Of a stretch of DNA of 64,000 nt, positions 33,564-45,770 are shown one piece after another (the first letter of the stretch is position 1; every line of letters begins with the position of its first letter). A program made the position numbers and the translations under genes. A model generated the notes under the pieces. It searched no databases and was not told where the DNA came from. It was given only the letters and a program-made list of their open reading frames with translations. The stretch comes from Takakia lepidozioides (Eukaryota > Streptophyta > Takakiopsida > Takakiales > Takakiaceae): positions 78,224,756 through 78,288,755 of the forward strand of contig CM060731.1 in NCBI GenBank assembly GCA_030704615.1. Reading direction: 5' to 3'.

Positions 33564-35873
33564 TCACTCCTTGATAAAACGTAAGAAATCACATATTACG
33601 CGGTCAAACAAATCCTCCGCTTCTACCTGTCCAATATAGCCAATTAAACGATTATCTTGGCATTCAGATTGGAGTTCAGCTGGCTTCTTTGCAGGATAGG
33701 CAACTACCAAGCTGATGCAACCATCTTTGCATGCGGCAAGCACCCTCGTTTTAGACTCGGAACTATTCTTGTACATCTGTTCCGGATCTGTAGTTGCCAC
33801 TGCTCTAGCCCACTGCACCTCAGATCGCAGCTTCAGTTGACAGAAGACAGGAATCTTCAAATTCCCAAGTCTCACAACAAAAAGAACATCAGCTCCAGAT
33901 CTGTCGTAAAAAATGAGGCATGGCGGACGAGATTTCTCTTCAGCATCAAGAAATTTACTTACGGTGTGGATCCTATATGACTCCCTCCACACTCCTTCAC
34001 CTTCACCGGTAATCGTTGGCTTGTCCCTTGCGAATTTTGGAGGCAGGGTTGCATCCTTGAAACAACACATATCGGCCAACAATTTTGTGCCGTCAAACAG
34101 CTTGGCCACATGAACTGTGAAAAGTTTCTCCCATGCCCTACCCATTGCACTGGGATCATCCTTGCAATCAACCATGTAGTCTTTAAGTGATTTCTCAAAT
34201 GAATGGTTGATCGTCAAGTAGTTCATGATGCTATGATGGACTGTCGGTTCGACTATAGAGAAAGTGAATTGGGAACCTATTGAATGGTGTAGCTGTCCAA
34301 GGCCACACTCGAGCAAAGTCATATCTCCGTCCGTTGAAACGGTATGTTCTCCCCTCCCTGCATAGGCAAAGGAGGTTCCTATTCTTTGCACCAAGGAAGC
34401 ACCATTGAATGATTCTTCTTTCAGGACAAATGTGCCTTTTGCTCCACACAGAGCGCTCACAGCATAATAAATGGAAGTGCTGTCATTGGTGTTGCTTGTG
34501 ATCTCCTTGAAATAGTTGTCTACTACCGTTATATCCCATCTTCCTCCAGCCTTCCTCAGAAGGCGCTCGACACAACTTACCAAACACCTTCGACGGCCTC
34601 TAAATTTTTCCAGCAGATACTGGGCATTGTCCTCCATATGATCATCCTCTAGCTTCAGGTACTCGCTGCAGAATTTCGGAACCTGACGCACATCTGTCCA
34701 TGAAGAAAATGGAGCAGAAGAAAATTGAACCGGGCCACCACCCCCTTCTTTTGCAATCAGCGAACCTATGTCCGCTTCCAGCTTCAAAAAGCTGACACCT
34801 GTACCAGCAACAAATACTTTCTGCTTTGGCAACGCCGTAGATGGCCCCACTAGGGCTTTGATCAACGGAGAAAAAATGGACCTTAGCTCTTTCGTCTCAG
34901 GGGATTCATAGTCATTTACATTTTTCCTTCCCAACACCTGCGCTTCATCCAGAACTACAGTGAAAGTGCCAACCTCCCCCTCTAAATCCGTCCACAGTTT
35001 TTTTATCCTAGCATTTAGCCCCTCTGAATCTTCCAGGGAAGTAACCACGTCAAAAAGTTCCCGAGTAAGCACATCATATAGATCGTTACGATCTGCACCA
35101 AGGAAAGCACGGAATTGCACCTGGAGCATGAGCCATTGCAGAGGACTCAAATCAGGAATTTCTTGGTGACAAAATTCCAAGATTAACAACCTTGAAAGAA
35201 TGGCACACCTCATACGTTTCATCACATTCCTGTGATTCATTGCCTTATCGACCTCTATCTCATGAGAACTCACAGAGGCGACATCATCTGACCCACCGTT
35301 TCCTTTGGTTTTAGCTGTCCAAAAAAACCCCCACTTCTCTGCAAGCAGCTCGTAAAGAAACCGAGTTTTCCCACTCCCACTCACTCCAACAACTGGCACA
35401 ACACCAGTCGAGCCATCATTCGCTCGTTCCCACAAATCACCAACATCTTCAGTCCAACGAGCAGTTAATTTATCCAGTTAAATGCTTGGATAACCACGGT
35501 GGTCGAGTGGCACACCGTTCTGTATAGACAAATTGCACCCCATCTTTTTGAACGTGTCCAAAAACTCAGAAAATTTCAATTTCCATTTTTGCATAACCAC
35601 CTTCACTGATTCTGTAAGCAAAACCCACACACTTTCCGTCACTCCTGACAGATCCATGTATCTGAAGAAAAATAAGAGCATCCTATCTAGCAAATAGTTG
35701 AACAATACAAAAGATACACCAACAAAGCCTATGACCAAAGAAAATGCAAAGAGAAGGGGAACATGGAAGGGAAGGCCAAGTAACACAGTAGCTCTACCTG
35801 AAAACCCGTTTCCAGAGGTTTTCAATCTCTTCGCAGATCTCTCTCCCCCTGCAAATATGTCAGATTTTGTCAA
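33564..35873 (-). pseudogene. Crinkler-type P-loop NTPase plus nuclease-like protein
   Basis: A 623-codon frame (35,435-33,564) begins without ATG directly after a TAA (35,480-35,478). In the same frame upstream lies an exon (35,661-35,481) after a 136-nt intron (35,797-35,662, GT...TTCTTCAG). Across the stop, the reading L-T-A-R-W-x2-D-V-x2-L-W leads into Walker A G-V-S-G-S-G-K-T (codons 17-24) and Walker B V-V-L-D-E-A-Q. The C-terminal part shows an A-D-V-L-F-V-V ... V-F-C-Q-L-K arrangement, as in restriction-endonuclease folds with D...QxK. This NTPase-nuclease order is known from Crinkler (CRN) type effectors and related transposon proteins. The stop can be explained by C-to-T in CAA. The first exon(s) are not identified. 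Confidence 0.65.
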
Positions 35874-36088
35874 ATTTCAAACGATTTGCATTCATCCAAA
35901 CTCTTACCATGGAATTACTGATGAAACTGTTGTTGTATGGCAGCATCCTGTAACCCTAAACCCTAAACCGAGGACAAACTAAATTATCTGAGCACACACC
36001 GATCTCTATCAGTCATGGAATATTCAGAAGTTTTCAATCTCTTCCCAAATCCTAAACCACGGCTGGGAGATGTCAGTCCCAGATGTGG
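35874..36088. other. Short spacer between Crinkler-type gene and IR1-right
   Basis: No gene. It contains a short telomere-like run AACCCTAAACCCTAAACC at about 35,952. Upstream exons of the Crinkler-type gene may start here, but none can be supported. Confidence 0.4.
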
Positions 36089-39000
36089 GCAGGTTTAAAG
36101 TGTTCTGCGTTCTTGTCTTCTTTTCTCTGTTTTTTCGTTCAATTTTTTTCTTCGAATACCGCTGCTGATGCTGGGATCTTTTCTTGATACTTTTGATAGC
36201 TAGGGTTTTTTTATTTCACGCTACAAGTATCAGTAATTCTTAACATTCAAAAGTCCACAAACGATCACTATCACTTCTATTAGCAACCCCCTTGTGAGAA
36301 GGAAGCGACAAGAGAAGGGCAGAGATAACTAAGAAAGAGGAGGTCTCTAAGAAAAAGGAGAACATTGATGGGATTGTAGGAGGAAACTCGCTCTGACATG
36401 TGCCAATAGAGCAGGATTAGACTGGATATTTCAAGCAGAGTGAATCACATGGTCTTAATTTGGGCCTCCAATTCTTTTGGAGCAATCAGAGATTGATCAA
36501 CAAGTAGCATATTGGTGTGAGGTAGATATAGAGTCATTTCAATCGCATAATGTCCTTCTTTAATTTTTTAACCATCTCATAAAACTCAGCACACAACATC
36601 ACTTCAAACAGGGTTTAAGTCTCAGATCTTGTGAGAAGAAAAGATGTCCTAACCTGGTCAGGTTTAGGGTTTAGAGTTTGTCGTCACCGGATCATTTGCT
36701 CCTTTTGAAGAGGAAATGATAATATTAGGTATGACTTCAGAATCCTTGGTTGATTATGATCTCAAATGCCAATGAGCAGCTTGTCTTCTAACGCATTCCT
36801 TCGTCAGGTGCAAGAACCTTCTGTGACAGTGTTCACCCATTAGCTAGGGTGTCAGATAGTGTGTCATGGAGAGAGTCTGGTGAATGTCGATGGGTTGCGC
36901 CCGTTTGTTTTTATGTCTGCAATTCTGGTGATGGGCAGGCACATTTGAATTCTTGCAAGACAATTGGGCAGTTGATTGTTGAAACCGCTGCAGTTGCTGA
37001 TTTGTTCAATGCATAGCTTGGAGTCAAGTGTTTGCAATTTTTTTGGTTTCTTGGCTGCGTTGTGCACTCAGGGTTTCAACAGCTTCTCCCAATCCCGTGT
37101 GTGATCCTGTGTACGGTTGATACACGCAGTTTATTCATTCGATAGATCCATGTTAACAAGTAATATATGAGGAGGGTCCTTTGAAAGACACGGTTGTTTG
37201 TTATTTATATGGCTCTACAGCAGATTACTTAAGTTTTTCCTTATCTGGTTATCTGTAGTTACTCCTGATGAATGAGTGAGTTCTCTTTGTTTCCTTTCCC
37301 TGCAATATCCTGCAGGTAGGCATCACCCAGGGTAATTCTCTAGAATGTATTTTCTAGAACGATGCTAATCAGGCTGCTCATAGAGCTGTCGAGCAGTCTG
37401 ATAAGAGCCAGCGTATGGCAGCGTCCAATTTATATTCCTAGTCATTTTGTTGGTTGATAGATTGATGCGGGCAGCGCCTCCTACCCTCAGAGAATGGCTG
37501 AAGAAAAAGTTGCCGGATCATGTTCTATGGTTTTGAGTTGCCATTTTGTTGAGCTTGCTGCATTGCACTGCTTCTTGGAAATGTCTGGCCGTGAACCTTT
37601 GTGGGCACTTTTCGTGCAAGGTCAGAGGGCAAGCCCTTCTGAATCTCTTGAAGCGCAGTGGTCGGTCAGATTGCGGCAGATGATGGCAGGTTTAAAGTGT
37701 TGTGTGGCCTGAAACCCTAACTCTAAACCGTCATTTTGGTAGTTCACTTGTGAGTGATTGCCGTCCTCGCATCCACTTCTATTTTTATTGTGAGGGAGAG
37801 GGAGTCTTCCTTTGTGTCTCTGGAGCTCTCTTGGATTTTTTGCATCCATAACCATAACCGCAACAGTTTTGGACGGGCTCAATGGCATCCCAAGAGTATG
37901 TACAGGGTTAGGGTTTCAAATCTTCATCTGATTTTTGTTACGTCTCTTGCTTCTTGGTTGAACGGTGTTGTGTCTGTCTTCGCAGGCTACTTTCTTTGTG
38001 GGATTGTTGGTTATGGAAACCATGGTTGATGGTTTAGGGTGTCAGATAGTGCGTCAAGGAGGGAGTCTGGTGAGTGTAAGTTTGTAGGGTTTGCTACCAA
38101 TGTGTGAAGAATGAGTTTCTGTTCTCTCTTCAGTACTTTGATGCATGTGACCTGCGAATCAGTAGTGTTGTTCAAACCTTTACGATTTCTTGAGTACCAT
38201 CTTCAGAAGATAGAAAGCTCTAGCCGAAATTGTGCGCATGTTTTGAGCTGTTAATTGGTCGATGACAGAATGTGGTTGTTGGTGACTTATGTGAGTTAAC
38301 CAAAACCGCCTTGGCTGCAGAACCTTCTGTGACAGAGTTCACCCATTAGCTAGGGTGTCAGATAGTGCGTCATGGAGAGAGTCTGGTGAATGTCGATGGG
38401 TTGCCTAGGGCAGTCTGAGCCCGTTTGTTTTTATGTCTGCAATTCTGATGATGGGCAGGCACATTTGAATTCTCGCAAGACAATTGGGCAGTTGATTGTT
38501 GAACCTGCTGCAGTTGCTGATTTGTGATTCGTTCAATGCGTAGCTTGGAGTCAAGTGTTTGCAATTTTTTTGGTTTCTTGGCTGCGTTGTGCACTCAGGG
38601 TTTCAACAGCTTCTCCCAATCCCGTGTGTGATCCTGTGTACGGTTGATACATGCAGTTTATTCATTCGATAGATCCATGTTAACAAGTAAAATATGAGGG
38701 GGGTCCTTTGAAAGACACGGTTGTTTGTTAGGACAGGGTATTTCAAACTGAATCTAGTATCTTGAGATATTTGCATATTTTTAGCATTACAAGCAGCTTC
38801 TTGGTAGCGTCAGTACTTTGATGCATGTGACCTGCGAATCAGTAGTGTTGTTCAAACCTTTACGATTTCTTGAGTACCATCTTCAGAGGATAGAAAGCTC
38901 TAGCCGAAATTGTGCGCATGTTTTGAGCCGTTAATTGGTCGATGACAGAATGTGGTTGTTGGTGACTTACGTAGCCTTGTGGACATTGACCCCGCGCCCA

Positions 39001-40606
39001 GTTTGAGCGGGAACAAAAGGGATAGAACCTACCTCTGTCAGGGGCTGACGTTGGTAGTAAGACTTACCTTGATATATAGAATTAATCCGGGTTTTCCAGA
39101 TATCCTCTAGAAATCCCTTCACACAAGCATCAATCTGCTGTGTGTGGCCTCAGCAGGGCCTGGGCTTTCGGCTCAGCCTCGAGACTTTCAAAGTTGGTAA
39201 ACAGGGGTACAGGCACAATTCCCTTGATAGATTTGAAGAGAGCGTCTCTTTGGTGAGAGAACCCTGGACAGTGTATCAAAAAATGAATACTGTCTTCAGA
39301 TTGCCCACACAACGGGCAATTGCACTCTCTCTTTCCTCTCTGCTTCTGTTTGCTGTTCAAAGGTAGGCTTCCTGCCCTGAGTTTAAATTTCAGTCTAGTG
39401 CCGAGAGTGGGTAGACCCTTGAGGTCATCCAAGATGTCCTCCCCCATGTCACTGACTGGAAACAGGTTCAGGGAAGTTTTCTGCCTATTCATTTTTATCA
39501 GACAATCTCATGGCAAAAGACATGGCTTTGGACACTACAGCCTCTAAGTCAGATTTATCCAGCAGGGTCAAAACTTGCGGCTCCAGGTCCAGGTCCTTGA
39601 GAATCTCTTCTACTCTCTTCTGCCAGGACTTAGCCTGTTTGACAGGGCGGTCCTGTTTCCAAGATATAGAGTCGATTAACTTAGGATATCTGGTGTTGGG
39701 CATATGTTGCAGCTGACCCCACCATCTGACCTTGAATTCATCTCGTCGGGAGCTTAAGGACGGAATGCCAAAGATTCAAGATAGAACAACAATAGAACAA
39801 TAGTGGAAAGAAAAGGGACAATTCTTCGTGATTAGTTTGTTTCTTAGCTATGACTAGTGTTAGGGTAGTGACGTGCGGTTAACGATTTCCCTTTGAAGGT
39901 GGGGTTACTTTATTTTCATACTTGCCCTCTAGACACCCGATGACAATGCAAATCAATATGGGGATTTGTTTAATCAAGAGGGAGTTCTGCTGCTTGGGAG
40001 CGATTCCTTGGACCCAGGAGACTATACCTTTAAGCAGGTTGATGCTCCTTCAACAACAGACACAAGTAAAGGCAGTGGTAAACCCTTCTCCCTGTCATCG
40101 GGGTTTTGTCATCGGGATAATTTAGGTTTTCCTGTGGCGGTCTGAGTTTCTTAGGGCTCTGCGGCCTGAGTTTGCTGATAGTGAGGTTTAAGTACTTAGG
40201 GTTTGTTGTCACCAGATCGTTTCAAGGTTATTGAAAGCTTTGCAAACTTTGTGAGGCAGGCAGAAGCTCCACTTGCCTTCACTCCATAAATTTTTGCAAG
40301 GCTTTCGTAGCAAGGGTTGTAGGGTATGTCTTCTTGTACTTACTGGAGCTGTTTGTCCCGTAGGTTATGTTTACTCCCGCAGACTTATGTGAGTTAACCA
40401 AAACCGCCTTGGCTGCAAAACCTTCTGTGGCAGTGTTCACCCATTAGCTAGGGTGTCAGATAGTGCGTCATGGAGAGAGTCTGGTGAATGTCGATGGGTT
40501 GCCTAGGGCAGTCTGAGCCCGTTTGTTTTTATGTCTGCAATTCTGATGATGGGCAGGCACATTTGAATTCTTGATGGGCAGTTGATTGTTGAACCCGCTG
40601 CAGTTG
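36089..40606 (-). repeat. Inverted repeat IR1, right arm
   Basis: Reverse complement of 1,641-6,157 with very few differences. Its outer end coincides exactly with the start of the N gap, so the true length is unknown. It carries the LINE fragment (38,972-39,767, minus) and copies of the ~400-bp repeat at 36,820-37,207, 38,320-38,727 and 40,440-40,606. Confidence 0.85.
38972..39767 (-). pseudogene. LINE 3' fragment, mirror copy
   Basis: Mirror of 2,480-3,275, with the same cysteine/histidine cluster (C-P-L-C-x7-H-x4-C) and the same 2-base deletion that shifts the frame. It provides no independent coding evidence. Confidence 0.7.
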
Positions 40607-41106
40607 NNNNNNNNNNNNNNNNNNNNNNNNNNNNNNNNNNNNNNNNNNNNNNNNNNNNNNNNNNNNNNNNNNNNNNNNNNNNNNNNNNNNNNNNNNNNNN
40701 NNNNNNNNNNNNNNNNNNNNNNNNNNNNNNNNNNNNNNNNNNNNNNNNNNNNNNNNNNNNNNNNNNNNNNNNNNNNNNNNNNNNNNNNNNNNNNNNNNNN
40801 NNNNNNNNNNNNNNNNNNNNNNNNNNNNNNNNNNNNNNNNNNNNNNNNNNNNNNNNNNNNNNNNNNNNNNNNNNNNNNNNNNNNNNNNNNNNNNNNNNNN
40901 NNNNNNNNNNNNNNNNNNNNNNNNNNNNNNNNNNNNNNNNNNNNNNNNNNNNNNNNNNNNNNNNNNNNNNNNNNNNNNNNNNNNNNNNNNNNNNNNNNNN
41001 NNNNNNNNNNNNNNNNNNNNNNNNNNNNNNNNNNNNNNNNNNNNNNNNNNNNNNNNNNNNNNNNNNNNNNNNNNNNNNNNNNNNNNNNNNNNNNNNNNNN
41101 NNNNNN
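40607..41106. other. Assembly gap (500 N)
   Basis: Exactly 500 N, so probably a placeholder of unknown real length. On the left lies IR1-right; on the right the sequence resumes in the middle of the Crinkler-type gene. Open frames that cross the N run are meaningless. Confidence 0.99.
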
Positions 41107-42430
41107 CCCCGAGACGAAAGAGCTAAGGTCCATTTTTTCTCCGTTGATCAAAGCCCTAGTGGGGCCATCTATGGCATTGCCAAAGCAGAAAGTATTTGTT
41201 GCTGGTACATGTGTCAGCTTTTTGAAGCTGGAAGCGGACATAGGTTCGCTGATTGCAAAAGAAGGGGGTGGTGGCCCGGTTCAATTTTCTTCATGGACAA
41301 ATGTGCGTCAGGTTCTGAAATTCTGCAGCGAGTACCTGAAGCTAGAGGATGATCATATGGAGGACAATGCCCAGTATCTGCTGGAAAAGTTCAGAGGCCG
41401 TCGAAGGTGTTTGGTAAGTTGTGTCGAGCGCCTTCTGAGGAAGGCTGGAGGAAGATGGGATATAACGGTAGTAGACAACTATTTCAAGGAGATCACAAGC
41501 AACACCAATGACAGCACTTCCATTTATTATGCTGTGAGCGCTCTGTGTGGAGCAAAAGGAACATTTGTCCTGAAAGAAGAATCATTCAATGGTGCTTCCT
41601 TGGTGCAAAGAATAGGAACCTCCTTTGCCTATGCAGGGAGGGGAGAACATACCATTTCAACGGACGGAGATATGACTTTGCTCGAGTGTGGCCTTGGACA
41701 GCTACACCATTCAACAGGTTCCCAATTCACTTTCTCTATAGTCGAACCGACAGTCCATCATAGCATCATGAACTATTTGACGATCAACCATTCATTTGAG
41801 AAATCACTTAAAGACTACATGGTTGATTGCAAGGATGATCCCAGTGCAATGGGTAGGGCATGGGAGAAACTTTTCACAGTTCATGTGGCCAAGCTGTTTG
41901 ACGGCACAAAATTGTTGGCCGATATGTGCTGTTTCAAGGATGCAACCCTGCCTCCAAAATTCGCAAGGGACAAGCCAACGATTACCGGTGAAGGTGAAGG
42001 AGTGTGGAGGGAGTCATATAGGATCCACACCGTAAGTAAATTTCTTGATGCTGAAGAGAAATCTCGTCCGCCATGCCTCATTTTTGACGACAGATCTGGA
42101 GTTGATGTTCTTTTTGTTGTGAGACTTGGGAATTTGAAGATTCCTATCTTCTGTCAACTGAAGCTGCGATCTGAGGTGCAGTGGGCTAGAGCAGTGGCAA
42201 CTACAGATCCGGAACAGATGTACAAGAATAGTTCCGAGTCCAAAACGAGGGCGCTTGCCGCATGCAAAGATGGTTGTATCAGCTTGGTAGTTGCCTATCC
42301 TGCAAAGAAGCCAGCTAAACTCCAATCTGAATGCCAAGATAATCGTTTAATTGGCTATATTGGACAGGTAGAAGCGGAGGATTTGTTTGACCGCGTGTTA
42401 TGTGATTTCTTACGTTCTATCAAGGAGTGA
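41107..42430 (+). pseudogene. Crinkler-type gene, second copy, N-terminus in gap
   Basis: Begins at P-E-T-K-E-L-R-S-I-F and corresponds to the last ~440 codons of the copy at 33,564-35,435, in opposite orientation. A 15-base deletion removes five codons after P-V-Q-F-S-S. Otherwise the frame is intact to the stop at 42,430, including the Q-L-K of the nuclease-like part. The P-loop would lie in the gap, so whether this copy is functional cannot be judged. Amino-acid differences from the other copy are few and scattered. Confidence 0.65.
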
Positions 42431-43081
42431 CGGGGACAAATTTTGTGATGGCTCATGGAGTATTGAGAAGGTGAGATTCATTGGGATACTGGCTCTATTT
42501 TTTTGTGTTTGGTGACATTTCTATATTCTCTTGATGCTGTCACACCTTTCCACGCTATAGAAATATACTACTAAGTTAGACTGCTTCTGTATTCAACCAT
42601 GGACCAACTTCAAGAACCTGTGAAAAAGGGACACAAATTAATGACAAGTATGTTTTCATGAACCAATCAATGAGTTCATCAGCTTTGTGTTACACTGCAT
42701 GACACGATGGTGTGACAAGTTTGCAGGATATTCCAGAATAATTTTGTTTCCAGGGGAGTCGGCAGGTCAATTGGTTCAACACCAAGGCGTGGTTGTGTGT
42801 TGTAGTGCACTGGGCATCGGGTGCCATTGAGAATCGAGATTAGGTGTGAATATTCTTGAAGTTTTGTTTTGGCTACACTTGGCGGTGAGTCAAGTGAACC
42901 AAAGAGCGTTAAGATAGACTTCTACTAGGAATTGTAGACCAGAGTTTTTCATGTCATTGGAAGACGTGCAGGCACTCTGAGTATCAGATTCCTTGTGTGT
43001 GTTGACGTTGGCTTCTCTACAGTGATTTCCGTGATCACTTTTGATTTTTGTGATTTACCATTCGGAAATTAAAAACCAACA
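42431..43081. other. 3' flank of the second Crinkler-type copy, no gene seen
   Basis: Mirror of 32,958-33,563. No coding or RNA feature is supported. Confidence 0.4.
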
Positions 43082-43152
43082 GTCGGTAGCTCAGTTGGCT
43101 AAGTGCACTAAGTGCGACCGAGACGATTCTGGGGTCGAATCTTGCTACTGAC
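43082..43152 (+). repeat. tRNA-like sequence, possible SINE head
   Basis: The 71-nt segment closes with GTCGGTA/TACTGAC (one G-T pair). It contains a perfect box A TAGCTCAGTTGG (43,087-43,098) and a box B-like GGGTCGAATCT. These are internal RNA polymerase III promoter elements. A duplicated TAAGTGC in the D/anticodon region and a poor T-arm argue against a working tRNA. A tRNA-derived SINE or tRNA relic fits best. Confidence 0.5.
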
Positions 43153-43690
43153 GGGTGTGGCATACTCTTCTCCCCGGTTCCTAGGTGGTGTCCCGTTCCT
43201 ACGAGTCTTCTCATATGCTTTTTTTGTTGATATATTTCTGTCACATGCACATAGAACTTTCAGATCAGGGCCAGAAACTCACAATGTCAGAAACAAACTC
43301 CCTCTCCATAGGAGAGAAGACTCGGTCTGCTCCCAGGCTTGAATATGCTGTCCTCTTAGCAGGCTGCAGCACCACTACAGTCAATCAGTTTGCAGCCATA
43401 AACTGAGATGTAGTGAAGGTCGTCATCCTCACTGCTCCATGTCTGTAACGCTCCATGTCTGTAAGTTTCAAATGCAAACCTTATAATAAGTGATGTCTCA
43501 AAAAGTGCATAAGATAAAAAGACAACTAAAAGTATCTTTTAGCCGAGAAAAGGTCTTTTTCTAGAAAAGAAAAAGTTCTTTTTCCAACTTAAGCCTATAA
43601 GCCAAGAATATCTCTTTTCTAAAAAAGAAAAAGGTCTTTTTTCCAACTTATGCCGGTAAGCCAAGAATATCTCTTTTAATATAATTGACT
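43153..43690. repeat. SINE-like body and PLE tail repeats
   Basis: Mirror of 32,341-32,886. Tandem A/T-rich units with TTTCCAACTTA and AAGCCAAGAATATCTC at 43,540-43,690. No gene. Confidence 0.5.
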
Positions 43691-43691
43691 C

Positions 43692-45769
43692 TATTGTAAC
43701 TTAGCACGAACTAAATAGGAACGTAAATTCCTCGTTTTTTTCCAACAAACCATAGGTTTGTCATAAGATGCTAGCTGCGGAACTTTCAAAAGATGCTCAT
43801 GCAGTTTAGGGTTTAGGACTCCCCCAAGGTTTAGAGCTTTGAGTATATCGAGAATGCTCAAGTTTCAAAACCAAGGGGGCCCGCTTACCCATCAACTTAC
43901 GAGTGGATTCTGAAGCTAACAGTGTAGCACATTGTGCGTAGTCACATAGACTAAAACACTCTAAGATAAAAGACTTTGGATAGCCTCGAGCACGCAGTCG
44001 TTCATAGAACAGTCGTCTGATCTCTGAAAAACCTGCACATGTGCTTTCTCTCAAAGTGTATCGGCGTAGCTCACCAATGATGAATGCTCGTTTTTGGTGT
44101 CACGGATGACAAGACGTCCATGGCAAGTACTGATATCTGTTGAGTGCCTTCTGATGACATCTCGAAGATAAAATCCCACTATTGACAAAATCAGCTCCCT
44201 TGAAGAATTGAATATCAAGAATGTCAACAGTAGAGTCAGATATCACCCTTTGAATGCGAATTGTGGGATTGAGAGAGTTGTATCGATCGAGCCAAGTCTC
44301 CAAACTTGCCCGAGATCCTTCCCAGATTCCAAATCCGTCATCGATGTATCTCTTGTAGTACAAATGCCATATACCTCTTGTTGCGCAAGCCAACTCTCTT
44401 TCTAAGCTCCAAAGAAAGAGATAAGCATACACAACAGCAAAATTGCTACCCATTGCAGTGCGTCGGATTTGATGCCAATAGCTCGAGCCAAATTGAAGAT
44501 AGTTGTTCTCCAAGACCATGTGAGAAAGACTCATGACGAGTCCTACCTCTTGCTGCGCAAACCAACTCTTTTTTTAAGCTGCAAAGAAAGAGACAAGCAT
44601 ACACAACAGTAAAATTGCTACCCATTGCAGTGCCTCGGATTTGATGGCAATAGCTCGAGCCAAATTGAAGATAGCTATTCTCCAAGACCATGTGAGAAAG
44701 ACTCATGACGAGTCCTTCAAACCGGGGTGACTTGAGCTTGCCGGTAATCATGTCCTTCAATCGTCGAAGCCCGTCCCCAGTAGGAATGCTAGGGTACAAT
44801 GACTCCACATCAAAGGTGAATAGAAACACATCTCGAGGAAGTTGTCTACTCGACAGATCTTTCAACAAAGAAATTGAATCTATCAAATGATTACGTTCTT
44901 GAAGCAAAATATGAAACAAATGGTAATGTAACCACTTGGATGCGTGCTCAAAAAGGTACCCATTGTACGAACAAATTGGTCTCCCAACCACCACAGGTTT
45001 GTGCATTTTGGGCACAAGATAGAACATGCAGGGTTGGTAACCCCCTCGGGGCTTGAAAGCCAAAAAATCCTTTTCCTGCTTGTCGATTAATCCCTGCATA
45101 AAAGCAGAAATGAGCACTGCATCCAAATCATACTTGAGATTGTCCCATGGAATCTCTGCCACAGATACATAAACCTGTCCATCGTGGAGTTGGCGGTGTG
45201 CCTCATCCATGTACCAATCCTTACGCATGATCACCAACCCACGATTTTTGTCCGCGGGGTTGATGACGATGGAGTCATCTGTAGTCACTAGCACGCATTG
45301 CAGTCTTGAGATGACCTCGAATAGAGGACTTGAAGGCAGAGCGAACCACATCCTTGAAGCGAGCCTTTACAATGTCGCGACCGTCTGCAATGATACTTTC
45401 TAAAGCAGGAAGCCGTACACACTGATCCCAAGAAGGGTTAGGGACTCTAAATGGAGGAATGGGTCTATCTCTAGCATCACGGGAGTGATGTCGAAGACGT
45501 AAAGATCGAGCAAAAGCCTCATAAGCATCAAGAATAGAAGTAGTAGATGGAGGAGTAGGATGTTTAATGAAGCTCAAACCTAAGCCTAAAAGCTTCTTTT
45601 CAAAACAAGAGAGTGGTCGATTGGCCATGTTGTGGATGGCCACATTGGTTAACCTATTCTCTACCTGAGAGACTCTCTTGCCAGAGAAAAGAAAAAGCTT
45701 ATAGGCCTCTACATCCTTCAACGGCCACCAAAACAGCTTGCGGGCTCTTTTCGATTTGATCCTACCCAA
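43692..45769 (-). pseudogene. PLE reverse transcriptase, minus strand, broken
   Basis: Homologous to ORF2 at 59,356-61,263. The N-terminal part (M-G-R-I-K-S-K-R-A-R-K-L-F-W-W) lies at 45,769-45,290 and the RT at 45,351-43,692. The blocks A-D-K-N, Y-L-V-P-K-M-H-K and F-D-V-E-S-L-Y-P and the catalytic Y-I-D-D (near 44,340) are all present. A frameshift lies near 45,290. A ~165-bp tandem duplication (44,387-44,552 and 44,557-44,719) sits between RT blocks B and C. The C-terminus ends at L-R-S-Y-L-V-R-A without an endonuclease domain. Right arm of IR2 from 45,421 leftwards. Confidence 0.8.
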
Positions 45770-45770
45770 G

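Noticed and set aside
40468-42430. Long open frames spanning the N run
   Set aside because: The N bases create an artificial open frame; only 41,107-42,430 has sequence support.
43082-43152. A functional tRNA gene
   Set aside because: The D/anticodon region carries a duplicated TAAGTGC and the T-arm does not pair; a relic or SINE head is more likely.
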